Assembly: GCA_973895155.1 (NCBI GenBank)
Contig: OZ316895.1
Location: forward strand, 6,386,001 to 6,450,000
DNA length: 64,000 nucleotides
Source of the DNA: Marsupella aquatica
Taxonomy: Eukaryota; Marchantiophyta
Direction: 5' to 3'
Each line of letters starts with the position of its first letter. Positions within the stretch are counted from its first letter, which is position 1. Shown here piece after piece: positions 34,238 to 46,565 of the stretch. The notes beneath the pieces were generated by a model, which saw nothing but the letters and a program-made list of their open reading frames with translations, was not told the DNA's origin and did no database searches. The position numbers were made by a program, and so were the translations under genes.

Positions 34238-35925
34238 ATTTTTCTTTCTTTGTATCATCAGGAGGAAAGATTTGTCACTATTTAAAGAATCAAAAATCAC
34301 TGGCAACTACGGGTCACGACATCCTGGCTTATACAAAATCTGACTAATTATTATAATTTTGTACCTGACTAACAAAATACGTTAGTTCTTATGAAACATC
34401 AAATTAATAGCATTCTAACACTCACTTTGCGTTGTTTGCATCAATTTTGACAGTAACTGAAACATGAGTGCATCTAGTTTCTTAACAAGTATTAAAGCAT
34501 ACATGTAATCTGTCCACGAACTAATTATAAAGTTCCCTGCACCTGGGGGCCATATTAGTGAGACATCCCTGCATAGCCAATTGACCTCTGTTTATTCTGT
34601 TTTCACAAAGTCATCACCTCCTCTTGTCTAATAACTAGGTCTCACCCATTTACAGGTGCGACTGGGATAGATCTGAGATTCGGACCTCTAGAGTCTTTGG
34701 TCTTGTAAAGAGAAGAAATGCGGCCGCTCACATCCTTTCAACAGCCGATATATGATAGTTGAACAAATTTTGCTAAATTGCCGCACCCTTGTCTTGAGAT
34801 GAACGGGGGATATAAAATCATACATTCAACCAATAAAGCACGTCTTGGAACTTGGTAAAAAAATTGCTTAATTTACTGTGATTCACTTCGGTGTGTGGAA
34901 CTTCCTTTCCCTCACAGGGTACCATGAAGGAATGCGAAGACTGGTACTGTGCTGGTTCTTGCTGTCAGCAAATCATTGAGTGCGGTGCTCGTGAGATTCT
35001 CAACTACTCAAGGCTAGATCCTGACCCAGTGAAGTTGAGCACGATGAGAGCAATGGCTGCACTGATAATCCTGCAATGGCTGCACTGATAGTCCTGCAAT
35101 GGCTGCACTGATAACACTCCTGGGTCTCTTTCCACAAGAACATACAGCCAGCAGCCAACAGAGAAGATACACAGCACCTCAGCTCCTAAAAGCTCGAAAG
35201 CCACAAATGGGGTTTGCCTTGTGTAGCAAAGAACTTGAAGTCTTCTGCAAGTATATTTTTCCTATCCGAAGGAGAAGACATCTCCTGAAATACGGACAGT
35301 GAAAAGATATCTTCTGACTAATCATTTACACCAACACTTTGTATAGTACATCTTCATGCAGTGAGAGCCTTCTTATGTCTTGGACCTCTACAATATTATT
35401 GTACAATACCTCGGCGCTATTTTCATCTCGGGTGGGAAGCGACACTCGCTTATAACTGTGCACTCGTCTCTGTTGTTGGTCGAATCAGATGGTCTTGAAA
35501 ATTGTTCTAGACGAAGGACAAATGCGGGTCCCCAGTTACTGAATTACACACGGTTCGCCAACGCTTTTTCACGATGGTACTACTGCATCATAATCTCCCA
35601 TCAACCAGTCTAGAAACCTCCTCAAAAATAGTCCTGATAAGCAATCACAGCAAGAAATTAGTCGCAGTGCACTCTTGATAAACGATGAAAACATCTATAA
35701 ATTCGACGATAAAGAATACGACCTCCATCAACCAAGGAATAACGACACAGAAGAACTAAAGACCATCCCAAGATGTACTCCGCCTCATTTATCCGATTTC
35801 ATCACATTTTTCACGCGCACAACAGAAGCTGCAATATTTTCGCAAAACTTGGAATCACGACCAGGGATCACCATTCACAAGTTCCCTCACTCGCTCCCCA
35901 CCGCTGCTTCCCCACCCGCTTTCTT
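34238..35925. other. Intergenic stretch
   Basis: No supported gene. The right end is downstream of the carrier gene and would hold its 3' UTR. A minisatellite lies at 35050-35121 (listed separately). Confidence 0.5.
35050..35121. repeat. 23-bp minisatellite, three copies
   Basis: GCAATGGCTGCACTGATA plus a short variable tail (ATCCT, GTCCT, ACACTCCT) occurs at 35050, 35073 and 35096 with almost no divergence. Confidence 0.9.
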
Positions 35926-38139
35926 TCATTTTTCTAGAACAATTATTTGAAAATGCGTTGGGGACCTGGGCTGGGCATTCTCCCGAGCAAACTTGAAGCA
36001 AAAGTTTGATGGGAAGGCAGCTAGCATATACCATGAGAAAGCTTGCTGTAAACCTCGCCTCCCTACCCGCGGTAAGACTCCCACATAAAGTCCCCTGACG
36101 CCTTCAACCTATAGAGAACATCATTCGGTAAATACAGGGAAAGAGGTACGTGACGAAAACCTTGCTCGTCTATGCGATCCAATTATGAGAATAGACAAAT
36201 TCTATCGTCAACCTCAAAATCCCGGACTATGATTTTCATGCTTGCAGTACAAACCTGCACAATCTGGCGCATAGCTGATAGAATATTCAAGCTGGGTTTT
36301 CGTTCTAGCTGCAGCCTGGTGCGTACCTGAAACCATATTCACATAATATTTTCGCATTTCACATCAGCTGGAAGATATATTACAGCCAGATAACTTATCT
36401 GCTCCCCCTCACAAAAGGTAAAGTAAATGCACAGACATTGGATCATCTCATGATAAGTAGACAACTTACCACATCAGGAGGATGTGTCAATAGCGTTGCC
36501 GTAGATCCGGCAAAAGCGCCTGCATTGCACAGGAAGGTATCACAGCTATAAGATAGAGAGTCCTGGCGGGATTTCTGAAATATATACAGGTTGGAGTGTG
36601 CCAAGTGCATGAACACGATACTAACTCTCATCACAATACATAGTCAAACTGTTCTTGTTTTAGCAGCCAAGCTCTCCGGGTCCGGAAACATACCTGAAAA
36701 GAAGTTGATGTACAATTGGGGAATACTACTAGGGCTGAAGCTTTCTGCAGCAGACCAGATAATGGTGTTTTAACGTCAGTATGCTCAGTATGCTATTTCG
36801 GCTTCTATTGACCGGGAAATTTACAAGGTTTACGAAATGCCAAGGAATACATGGGGCAATTGGCCTGGGTCTTCGGTGGCACTGCCATGAGCTCGCATTA
36901 TCCAACATGGAAAAAGAGAAGTCTCAGTGGAAATACTCTGCAATTTCAAATAGAAAAGCTGTTCAATAATAATCGATACCTCTGAGAAAATATCGAACAC
37001 GAGTGTACAGCAGCAAATACAGGCCTGAGTAAGGTGCGTCCCTAATCAAAGTTGGTACCATACCACTGTAAAGACCTGCAAAGTACAAGAATCATCGTCA
37101 CATCAGCTTCATGCGTTAACGAACATCTTGTCTGTCACGGTAAAATCCTCCTGTCAACGTGGGATTTTGCAACCAAAATACACATCATCCAAAATCTACA
37201 CTGCACGAAATTCAGCGATTACAGTGCCACAGGCATTCATTCTTTAGAGACTGGACGTTCACAAACCTGCAAGACCCTCGGTTCGAGTGACCGAAAGAAG
37301 GGCGCTGGCAGTCCCACTGTAATTCAAGCCCGAAGCTGCTGCATACTGCACCGTCAGCACTGCTCCCAGAGTCATGGATGCAAGCCAGTAATGTGACGCA
37401 AGCGCTCCAGGGAGCTCACATTCCTCATCTAACATCACGCAAGCTGCCAGATATGCGGATTGAAGTACTTATGAAAATTTTAATGACTGCATCAGGAGCT
37501 ATATATCTGAGCCGCAACAGCTGCCCCCCATGATGGCAAATGGAATTCCAGAGAAAGTCCAAACTTACAGTCATATAGTTCTGGATATAAATGATCAGAT
37601 CACACATAATAGGATGAATATCTTTAATACCGTACCTCCATTCGGGTCTTTACGACCGTGATAGGGCAAGTTATTATGGAAGCCAGCAATCTGGTCAAAG
37701 CCCCTGCAGAGGCAGCGATGGACGCAGACGGCAAATTCTTCTGCATCGGATTGGGAGACGAAGAGAAAGCACCGGAGGAGGTGAGGCCGCTGGAGGTCTT
37801 TTGCAAAGTGGTCATAATTGGGCCCAACATGGCGAAATAGAGACCCGCCCCGAACCCCACGCGCACACAGGCAGGACCAGTTCCCCTCCAAAACCCTCGC
37901 AGCCCATCTCTCTCAGCTACAGTTTTCACTGCGCCCCTGATGCTACGCCCGTGCGGCCCGTCACGCGCCTGCATGTGCGTCTTGATCACCTCCAGCGGTT
38001 GCAATCCGGCTGTGCTCACGATCCCTGCCGCTGAGCCCGCCACGAACGACCCCATGCTCTTGGCTAGTTTAAACCCTCCACCATCCCCTCCCACCTTCAA
38101 TTTCGTGCCCACAGCTGGCGCAGAAGCAGAGCTCTCCAT
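35926..38139 (-). CDS. SLC25A38: Mitochondrial carrier of the SLC25A38 (Hem25) type
   Basis: Seven exons join in phase: 37636-38139, 37267-37345, 36980-37075, 36694-36744, 36470-36519, 36255-36326 and 35926-36108, giving about 344 residues, a normal size for this family. All three carrier signatures are present: PLEVIKTHMQ in repeat 1, CPITVVKTRME at the end of exon 1, and THPPDVVRTRLQ split by intron 5. GLYSGMVPTLIRDAPYSGLY and the final GVLPRVGRRGLQQAFSW follow human SLC25A38 closely. SLC25A38 and yeast Hem25 bring glycine into the matrix for haem synthesis. Plants make haem from glutamate in plastids, so the plant cargo may differ or serve another pathway (inference). The ATG at 38139 was preferred because the codon further upstream is not ATG. 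The extended C-terminus past SWYMLA is poorly conserved and its end is less certain. Confidence 0.9.
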
Positions 38140-38703
38140 GGCTTTCAATCGAGAGCTTTCGCAGGATGTTGCAAAAGTCTTTCAACGAAAACAGCGAACC
38201 CCTTAGGGTTCCCTAGAACCTAGCGACGACCTTCGGGCCTGTGTAACAACGAGTTTGCATGCCCATACTCGTGCAAGTTAAAACCAAGATTGAACGCTAT
38301 TAAAAAGTAACTCTTGGGCATCTATATTTGCGAAAAATCTCATTCGAAGCCAATGGCGTAGAAGTCCATCTTATTTATAAAACTCAAAAGACTCCACCCT
38401 TCAGCTAGAAACAACTCTGGTCCTGACAAATGCCAGTCTGCTTACTAAGACAGGTAAACTACGTTCCTTACTTCCTGCGCCAGCAGAATGACCGTAAGGG
38501 TCGATCTGCTAGCCAACAAGTGCGAAAAAGTATCCTAATATCGACCACAAATGACTATATACATCACCCACGAAAACCACAGAAGATTCTCTAGGTGAGA
38601 GGCAGTGACATGACTACAATCCCATCACAAAGGGATAAGAATCTAAATTTGATAGAAACACTCGAAACAACGAACAGTATCTGCAGTCTCCGAGTTCATA
38701 AGT
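38140..38703. other. Intergenic stretch between carrier and receptor genes
   Basis: The left part is the promoter and 5' UTR of the carrier gene and the right part the 3' UTR of the receptor gene, both transcribed leftward. No further gene is seen. Confidence 0.5.
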
Positions 38704-40596
38704 TCAAGGAACTGTGTTGTCCTCGTGAGACATTTCAGCCTGATTGTCCAAAGGCATGTACTGAGCCATGATCGCACGGATCTCTGAGTCCATGTATGAC
38801 TGTATTCTATACTTGTACACGACATAGCCTCCCAAAGCAGTAGCCACCACCCCCGCCACAACTACTAATGAGATCCACCAGCCCACTTTCGATGCGGAGC
38901 TCAACTTACTGATACATGTATCATGTTCCTTGATATACAAAAGATCGCCTTGACACTGGCAATCATACCCACCCCACTGGTTTTTACAGGTGCACTCTCG
39001 ACACTGACACGCCAACTTTTCTGAGCACTCGTTGATGTCAACGCATCCATTCACGCCGTCTCCTCTGAATCCCTCGGGACACTTACATCCTGTCAACAAC
39101 GAATCCCTGCAAGCAGAAAAGGTGACGTCCCCCTGGGAACCCTGCCAGCAACCTCCATTGCCAATCTTGCATCGCCCTGGTCCTGTAGGTTCACAAGACT
39201 TGTAGCCGTCTCCTTGAAACTGCACACCCTGGACTACAGGGCATTTGCACACTCGGCCACGGAAAGTATCCTCGCAAGCCGTCACATTGGCCTTGAGATT
39301 CTGCCAGCAGCCTCCGTTGCGATGGAGGCATTCGTCGGTTTGCACCTCTTCACTCAAGCACGGAGGAGGATCTGTGGTTTCCTTAAACCCAGAACAGATA
39401 GCCTTTAGCACCGCACCCTTGTCCAGCTTTCCTCGGTACTGCCTTTGGTTTATCATGAGAGTCGGCAATATGGTCACGTCACCTCTTTCACCACGCCCAA
39501 CTTGAGCGTCTTGCTCTGCTTTCAGTACAAGGTTCTCGACATCAGCTGTAGGATCGCCCATGCATTTCTTCACCTCAGCGACCGGTATCCCCAAAGACGT
39601 GATAACCTCATCCGCGCAAGCTTCAGTGTACTTGTTCTCTTTCATCGGGCATCGAATTTGGAAATCTGTCACATAATCCCACCAACTCCAAGGCCTCTCA
39701 ATATCTTTCGAGACCTTGTAAACACACAGCTGCCTCAAGTTCTCCACAACGACATCCTTCCCGTCATAGCCCCGTCCGAAGTCCTGCTCTGGATCTGGTG
39801 CACAATACCTTCCGTGATTGATGCACTGAGAAAGGCACTGTTTGCTGAGAAGGAAGGGCTTTGGACAGTACCATGTGATGTAATGAGGAGTGAACTGAGT
39901 GTATTTCCCCCGCTCAAGAATTTGGGCAGCTCCTCTGAAATTCTTGACGAAATCCATCTGGGCATCACACTTCGGTCCACATTCGTCGTTGCTATTCGTC
40001 CAGAATTCGTACTCGACACGCTCATCGGGGTGAGGCAGGGATTCCCTCCAATCTAAACTGATAATGAGATTTCCCTCACCAGTTTTCAAGTAATTCTTCA
40101 ACTTGATGCCCAGGTCTTTTTTAATCAGAGCCGAGGGAATTGTAATGTTATCGACGTAATCCAGACTATCCTTGCCATCTTCCGGGGAATCCATGGTGAT
40201 CAGGTCCTCATCTCTGTCATCAGCAACTAGTACGGCAGCGGCTCCAGCTTTCTGTGCATTGAACACCTTCAGGGCGAAGAAACAATTGCCTCGATCGACA
40301 AGAACGAAGACTGGGCGGCCCCCACCCACCGACTGCTGACGCCAATCGTGTGTGGTACCAAATGGGATACACGCCCTTGCGCCATCCGTTGGATAAACTA
40401 CAGATCCCACCATTGTTCCTCCATACTGCGGAATACCAAAATTGCCGATGGCGCTATCGTATGTGCCTTTCAAGTCATCCGGTGAAGTTATTTTTATGCT
40501 GTTCTCCTCTACAACAAACCGACCCCATGCCAGACCTACCAGCATGTGAAGGATTGCAGTGGCGACGAAAACAGCGCTCGACCGACGCATTGCCAT
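38704..40596 (-). CDS. VSR: Vacuolar sorting receptor, intronless
   Basis: A 630-residue type I membrane protein that would bind sorting signals of soluble vacuolar proteins and carry them from the Golgi route toward the prevacuole. Residues 1-25 form a signal peptide (hydrophobic core to GLAWG). A protease-associated domain follows ([27 protein letters not shown]), then the VSR-specific central region ([45 protein letters not shown]). Three Cys-rich EGF-like repeats lie at about 420-560, the last of calcium-binding type (DINECSEK). A membrane segment spans about 572-594, and the short cytosolic tail carries YMPL at 613-616, the clathrin-adaptor signal. The frame has no intron, while angiosperm VSR genes are intron-rich. 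A close copy lies inverted at 62794. Confidence 0.97.
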   Translation of the reverse strand: MAMRRSSAVFVATAILHMLVGLAWGRFVVEENSIKITSPDDLKGTYDSAIGNFGIPQYGGTMVGSVVYPTDGARACIPFGTTHDWRQQSVGGGRPVFVLVDRGNCFFALKVFNAQKAGAAAVLVADDRDEDLITMDSPEDGKDSLDYVDNITIPSALIKKDLGIKLKNYLKTGEGNLIISLDWRESLPHPDERVEYEFWTNSNDECGPKCDAQMDFVKNFRGAAQILERGKYTQFTPHYITWYCPKPFLLSKQCLSQCINHGRYCAPDPEQDFGRGYDGKDVVVENLRQLCVYKVSKDIERPWSWWDYVTDFQIRCPMKENKYTEACADEVITSLGIPVAEVKKCMGDPTADVENLVLKAEQDAQVGRGERGDVTILPTLMINQRQYRGKLDKGAVLKAICSGFKETTDPPPCLSEEVQTDECLHRNGGCWQNLKANVTACEDTFRGRVCKCPVVQGVQFQGDGYKSCEPTGPGRCKIGNGGCWQGSQGDVTFSACRDSLLTGCKCPEGFRGDGVNGCVDINECSEKLACQCRECTCKNQWGGYDCQCQGDLLYIKEHDTCISKLSSASKVGWWISLVVVAGVVATALGGYVVYKYRIQSYMDSEIRAIMAQYMPLDNQAEMSHEDNTVP

Positions 40597-41620
40597 ACTG
40601 GCAGCAGTCTTAACAAAAAACCCTGATCAATGGATCGAACAATGACTCCTCCGAGCACCCAACGAAAATGATCAACTATGCTCCGACCTCTGTGGCAAGA
40701 GATCCTGCTTCAGCGGCCTCTAACCCACGGTCTGCCGCACAACTATAACCTCCGGAATCCCACTCAACGTCTCTTCCAACCAGCCAGCCTATCTCGAGGC
40801 TGGCCTGACTTGTGTCTATCTCAACGACCAGACAGAATCTGTTCAAGCGCCTACACTAACCAACTCCTAATAAGTGGTTCAGAGAAAAGAAAAGTTGAAA
40901 GGTCCCCACTGTTACCTTACTCGCTCGGCTCTGCCACCGACCGACCGACACACCACCCTCGTCAAAGGACTGTCGTTGGAATAGAAACGACCACAACGAC
41001 ACACCAAGCTTCCCCGCCGACGAGGCGATCCGCCCCCCCTCACCAACAATCCTCCTCCACCGCCTCCTAGCGTGTATTCCTTTCAGGCATAGTAAACAAC
41101 ACTCTCTCGCATTCCCTCCCTCCCTTCTAAAGTACCTCTTCCGTCGTCGCCGCAAAGGCCAGAGATCGGAGGTGAAAGACTGTGAGACCTCACTCAAACT
41201 CCCCGATCTTGATCAACAACCACGAGCTCGATCGATCTGCCAAGAACGACTGCGGAAGAACCCTCCCTCTCGCTGCGTTTCTGGTCCAAATCCCTGGCCG
41301 AGAAATTCACTCGACACGAATCACCAGTAGTGACACCACATCTCCACCATCACCGCCATGTGCGCAAGCTTCCACCACGACGACACTTCTCATTGAATCT
41401 CGTCATTCTATCGGAGGAGAGCGGTCGTATCCATCCCCATGCTTTGCGTCAACAGGAGACCTTTCCAGCGCCCGCCTCTCTCCCTCGGACGGATTCGTGG
41501 CGACTTCTGTGGATAAAGGGGGGCAGCCAAACATGGGACTACAAAGATTCAGGTCATACAGGAAAGCTCAAATTTAAATCCTTGCGTCCCCCACTCACTT
41601 TATAGCCCCCGGGTCCCACT
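40597..41620 (-). promoter_or_regulatory. 5' flank of the first receptor gene, shared with the second
   Basis: The first ~500 bases match the 5' flank of the receptor gene at 62794 in inverted orientation: AACCCTGATCAAT.GATCG.ACAATGA, TGGCAAGAGATC or GGCAAGAGATGC, and ACCGACACACCACCCTCGTC are shared. Similarity beyond the start codon points to a duplicated DNA segment rather than a retrocopy. Promoter elements cannot be placed. The open frames here are not conserved between the copies, so I do not call them genes. Confidence 0.6.
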
Positions 41621-41838
41621 TTTACGTGCTCCGATCAGTGTTATCTTTAATCATCCTTAAGGTTTTTTTATTAGCCCCAGTGGCCAATGCCAGTGTGACA
41701 AGGAGAAGATGTTAGGAATGTTCTTTGTTTAAAATTCCTAAATTATTTACTGACCATTGTTTTTTGACTGTTAGATCTCCCCTAGATTTGAGGAGGGCAG
41801 CTAGATTCTGGCTATGGGGGCTGTGACCCCATAGATCT

Positions 41839-42930
41839 CTATCAACCTCCTTTCACAAAGACTAACAAGATTAAACAGAAATAAATTTTCACTCTTTATA
41901 GTATTTAGTCTCACACTCTAATTAATGTGAGGTTATATTTGAGATAAGTGACCATAATTAGGGCGTGTGACACTAATATAGTATGACACTAATTGTGGTC
42001 ACAAGTCGAATAGTGTCACACATACTTAAAGTTAAAAACAAAGAATGGACAATAGTTAAAATTTGCTTATAAAAAAAGCTCAAAATGTGCACAATATTTG
42101 ATTACAATTTACAAAACTTATTATTCATTCAAGCATTGAGAAAACTTCAGAAACTTATAACTCCTTTCATATACTACTCAAAATATTGAGCAAACTTCAG
42201 AAATTTATAACTCCTCCTCACATTTGCAGTTTGGGGTATTCTTGAAACACATTGCTCAGCAAACAAGATCTCTTTGATTCACTTTAATCAACTATGAATA
42301 GCAGATGTTGTCTCACATAAGCTACAAACTAACATTTTTTTCACTCTCTTACAATCTGTCCCATGTGTCTCATCCTTGCAAGACATTGTACAGCCCCAAG
42401 AGAAGAGGGTTGAGCTGGCTCTTCACCTGGTTCACCAATATCAGGAGCCAGTTCAACAGTAGCATCAATGTCAAGGCCAACTCAACTCCTTTAAAACTTC
42501 ACTTGATTTTTCGTTATGATATTCTGAAGCTCAGGTGTAAGTTGATTTTCAGACTATAAACCATTGACATTTAGAGACAAATTGGTGTAAGTTTATCATT
42601 GAATTTTGTGCATAAGACATGTCATGTCTGTCAACAGAACTGTTCACCTCAGCTACAAAGTCCCTTGCCAATGTCAAAAATCAATGTTTGCCTTCATGTT
42701 TGCCTGGATTTATCCCAATCCCCACATTTTTTAAGTCTTCATTTATCATTTTTTGAAATGCAGCGAGGATAACCCAAATGAGATGCAAAGTAATTACCAG
42801 TGACATTTTGATATAGTCTTGATTCTCTTTCCCTTGTGCTAGCAAATCCAACTATGACAGCCAATCCAATCCCACCATGTTATAAATCTATCAACCTCCT
42901 TTCACAAAGACTAACAAGATTAAACAGAAA
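41839..42930. repeat. Exact 43-bp direct repeat, copies 1049 bp apart
   Basis: Positions 41839-41881 and 42888-42930 are identical (CTATCAACCTCCTTTCACAA and onward to AAACAGAAA). The flanks differ. It may be a remnant of an element end or a local duplication. Confidence 0.9.
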
Positions 42931-43200
42931 GAAACTTTCTAAGAACATACACACAAAGAGATGTTGTTGGTAGTTTGGATAAGTTTGGAGTGAGAGCAGT
43001 TTAGGGTAATAACAGTGTCACCTCTAATTATCAATATTTTTCAATATATTAATTTATTTTTCAAAATCAAGGGTGGCGGTATATAGTGCCACTTGGCTGA
43101 AAATCAAGAGCTACCTCTAATTAGTGTGTGTGACACTATTTGTTAGTGACACTAATTGTTTCGTGACACTAAATACTGTAAAGAGTGTAGATGAAAATTT
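41883..43200. mobile_element. Possible degenerate inverted-repeat element
   Basis: The left text TTTTCACTCTTTATAGTATT, then TAGTCTCACAC (about 41886-41916) matches, reversed, GTGACACTAAATACTGTAAA then GAGTGTAG.TGAAAA (43163-43197). The interior repeats GTGACACTAAT several times. No transposase is seen. Confidence 0.4.
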
Positions 43201-43464
43201 GGCAATGATACATAAAAATATATCTAATTTTTGCCAAGAGTGGCTAAAAATTTGTGCAAAGATGAGATTTAGCCAAAATTAACAGCATCCGGGCTTGACT
43301 AGAACTCATTCATTACAACCCCTGGGTCACACTTTCAGATGCTCCCACCTTTTTTTAGATTAAAAAGGAAAGCTTGAAAGCTAACCAATGCGAATTGGTA
43401 TGCTTGGCTTTGCATTAGGTTGAATACTATACAGTAGAAACAAGTCAATAAAGTTTTAAGTTGG

Positions 43465-43670
43465 CCAGGGCCGGCCCTGTGGTAGAGCAACTCAATGGGG
43501 CATAGCTGATCCCTGGTTAGAGTCCTAGGTGCGTAGGTTCATTTTCAAGATTCATGTCAGCAATACTGGGGTTCATTCATCACTGAATTACACTTTGAAA
43601 AATCCACAGGAGACATAGGAAGGGCAGTGGGCAAGGAGGCGCAGGCAGCTGCGTAAAGGAGATTATATTT
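43465..43670 (+). mobile_element. tRNA-derived SINE-like unit
   Basis: A tRNA-like head contains CCCTGTGGTAGAGCAACTCA (A box) and, about 50 bases on, GTGCGTAGGTTCATTTTC (degenerate B box). It is followed by a GC-rich body (GGGCAGTGGGCAAGGAGGCG) and a T-rich end. It interrupts an array of ~70-bp tandem repeats (43310-44230). No clean target duplication could be fixed. Confidence 0.5.
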
Positions 43671-43684
43671 TGTGCTTAAGTAAT

Positions 43685-44230
43685 ATTTGTAGGTGATGAA
43701 ACTCATTTATTAAACCCTTGGGTCCCACTCCTACTGTAGGTGCTCCCCACCCAGTTTTCACTTAGGTGATAAAACTGATTACTAAACCCCTTGGGTCCCA
43801 CTCCCACATTCGAGGTCTCTCCGAGTTTTCACTTAGGTGATAAAAGTCATTTACTAAACCTGTGCCCACATTCGAGGTCTCTCCGAGTTTTTACTTAGGT
43901 GATAAAAGTCATTTACTAAACCTGTGGGTCCCACTCCTAGAGTGAATATTCAATGCTCGTCACAGACTTAGGTGAGATAAAACTCCCGGATGATCCCACA
44001 GAGTTTCCAATTACATATTATAAAACTGATTTATGAAACTTTTAGGTCCCACTCTTAGATGCTCCCAGCTCCCATCAAGTTCCACTTGACTGGGTGATTA
44101 AAAAAAGCGACTTAAGTGTCAAGTCTGTTGAGTCCAGGTTTCACTCTTAGATCAACACATCAAAATTTGTCCCTTTTATTTAGGAGATAATATAGTGAGA
44201 GCCTCCAATTTTAAAGCAACATAACGGTCA
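43685..44230. repeat. Satellite-like array, ~60-75-bp unit
   Basis: The unit CTTAGGTGATAAAACT, then ATTTACTAAACC, then TGGGTCCCACTC, then a variable GAGGTCTCTCCGAG-like part repeats about six to seven times with growing divergence to the right. Weak single units occur at 43315 and 41600, on the far side of the SINE-like insertion. Confidence 0.8.
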
Positions 44231-44383
44231 TCTACATTTAGGTGATCAAATAGTGACCTCCAATTTTTCTAACCTTGTTGTGCTGAAACATTTTGGCCTA
44301 GGAAGGTCCCTTTATAGTGGCTGATGGGCAAGCCGTCACTGCTGACTCGAACAGGTTGCTCGATTAGATGAGATAAGGCTTGG

Positions 44384-45945
44384 CAATTGGTGACTCATCA
44401 TCACCAGGTTTGGTGTTTGGATGAGCCTCGCTGGTGGCAGTTGGCCAGGCAAGAAAGATGTTTGGGGAAAGTAGGGATTGGTAGCGGCTCATTTTGGGGT
44501 TCTAGAGTCTTGGAGGTGATTCAGTTTGGATTTTGTGTTGGCTTTCGTAGTGAGTCGTGGATCATTGAACACCAAGTCTCGTTGGTCCATGTGGTAAGCG
44601 TTTTAGATGAAACTTTTATAAAACATATCTTAGAACTCGAATTCGTTCCCGTAAGGAATAAAGGAAATCAACTTATGATCGTATTAAGGACTTTGAGATC
44701 TTTAGGAGTCTCTTTCCTTACACAACTACTATGTATCACTCAAAATATTTATGATCAATCGTTTTAATATGGAAACTCTCAGACTATCGCTCCTTCTCAA
44801 TAGAAGTTTGATTTTCGTTCCATTCCTAAATTCCTTATACTCAACAGAGATCGGCTTTACATTAGGAATTTCACTACAATTCTCTAAACTCTAGATTTCA
44901 GAACTTTACTCATATTTTTCCATACAAAACCAAAGAAATGTTTTCTCAAAATGTATTCATTCATTCCAAGGTTTGCAAGAAATGCACGAGGAAATCATGA
45001 ATAACAGTAGAATTTGGGTGGTGCATTTTCTCATTTCTACGATTCCTCCTCCTAAGCCCAACCTGGCATGAGGAAAAGACCCATACTAGTCACAAATCGT
45101 TTCTAGAGAAAATGACAAGGCAATTTTGCCTGGGAGTTCAATTATAATACTCCCTCACAAATCAAAGAGATTTGAAAAGGTTACTTAACTACCTAAAAAC
45201 TAACTATTGATGGAAGATCTGAAAAGGTGAGTAGTTTGAACTACTTTCCTAAGCTAAGATTCCTAATGATGGCTAAACTAGTTTAACTAAGCTAAATTCT
45301 ATCTAATGAGCTCAATCTAGGAAAAGGGAAAGAAAAAATGGTTTAAGAGATGCTGAATCAGAATGCAACTTAAAACGCCTGAGCGATTCTTCCGATATAA
45401 AAGCAATTGTCGATTAAAAAGGATCCTTCAATGTAAAAGCAATTTTAGAGCTTTAACTCCTTCATCTTCTCTAAGTGACTTCATTTTGTCACTTAAAATG
45501 CTTCAAAAGTTTTGAAAAATGTAGATTTAATACTCCTTAGAATACTTCCTCAAAAAAGGCTTTCCACAGTCTAGGCTCGAGTTTCTTGAGTGTTAGGGTG
45601 TGACTAGTCGAGTAGCTAGTCAGTTTTGGAAGTTGAAAGCTAAGGAAGAGAGTTTCAATTGGTGACTCATCATCACCAGGTTTGGTGTTTGGGTGAGCCT
45701 CGCTGGTGGCAGCTAGCCAGGCAAGAAAGGTGTTTGCGGAAAGTAGGGATTGGTAGCGGCTCATTTTGGGGTTCTAGAGTCTTGGAGGTGATTCAGTTTG
45801 GATTTTGTGTTGGCTTTCGTAGTGAGTCGTGGATCATCGAACACCAAGTCTCGTTGGTCCAGGCTCGAGTTTCTTGAGTGTTAGGGTGTGACTAGTCGAG
45901 TAGCTAGTCAGTTTTGGAAGTTGAGAGCTAAGGAAGAGAGTTTTT
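44384..45945. repeat. Duplicated blocks in the order A ... B-A-B
   Basis: Block A (about 205 bp, begins CAATTGGTGACTCATCATCA) lies at 44384-44588 and 45655-45862 with only a handful of differences. Block B (about 85 bp, GGCTCGAGTTTCTTGAGTGT onward) lies at 45572-45656 and 45863-45945 with one or two differences. B-A-B is thus a perfect sandwich next to a lone A. The open frame over each A copy is shared only because the DNA is duplicated. Confidence 0.9.
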
Positions 45946-46149
45946 TTGTTGTTTCCGATCAGACTGCCACTTGAGGGGTTGAGCTTGACAAGTATGTTAG
46001 AGGTAGCAGCCCGCCGTAGGGTCAGCTACCAGACTCTTGCAAGTAGACCTACTCAAAGGCATCCATTGTAACCATTGTGAAAAAACTAAAAATGAACGAG
46101 TGAGAGAGTTTGCTCCAATAAGTGCTTGTCACCTATTCCAGTCGTAGCC

Positions 46150-46335
46150 ATAAACGTGTAATTTACCTGAGGAGCCCCTTCCTACTTGTCCTTGCGACTA
46201 TGTGCCATATGGTTTGTGTGCAAAGGGCTTTGTTGAAGCCGGTACATTTATGAAGGTGGCACTTGAATGGGAGTTCACTTGCCCTAATGAAGACTGCTAT
46301 GCTGAGCTAGGCGCGGGACTAGGTTTGTTGGGATA
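46150..46335 (+). pseudogene. Cys-rich coding remnant, unidentified
   Basis: A plus-strand frame reads EEPLPTCPCDYVPYGLCAKG, then FVEAGTFMKVALEWEF, then TCPNEDCYAELGAG without a stop. Codon choice and the paired cysteines look like a real protein, perhaps zinc-binding, but no start, stop or neighbouring exon can be found and I do not recognise it. A fragment of a transposon or a gene is likely. Confidence 0.35.
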
Positions 46336-46565
46336 ACTACTGTAATTTTGAGGAAACTTTGCACATATGTGGATCTGCGTACCAGACGTATATAGTTAAA
46401 TGTGAAGACATACCCCCAATGTCTTCATCTTCTATGCAAGATAATGAGCAACATTGAAGGGCAAGACCCAAGAGGGGTTCTCAAACCTAAAAATTTGATG
46501 GACCTTAACTTTAGTAGTTAAGGTTATGGACAAAAAATCTATGGAATACCCCAAATCTCCTAGAA

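Noticed and set aside
34640-34720. Possible tRNA-like stretch (GAGATTCGGACCTCTAGAG)
   Set aside because: No A box at a fitting distance and no cloverleaf can be drawn.
39445-40056. 203-codon plus-strand frame, with a counterpart at 63334-63897 on the minus strand
   Set aside because: It is antisense to the two receptor genes; conservation between copies follows from the coding strand.
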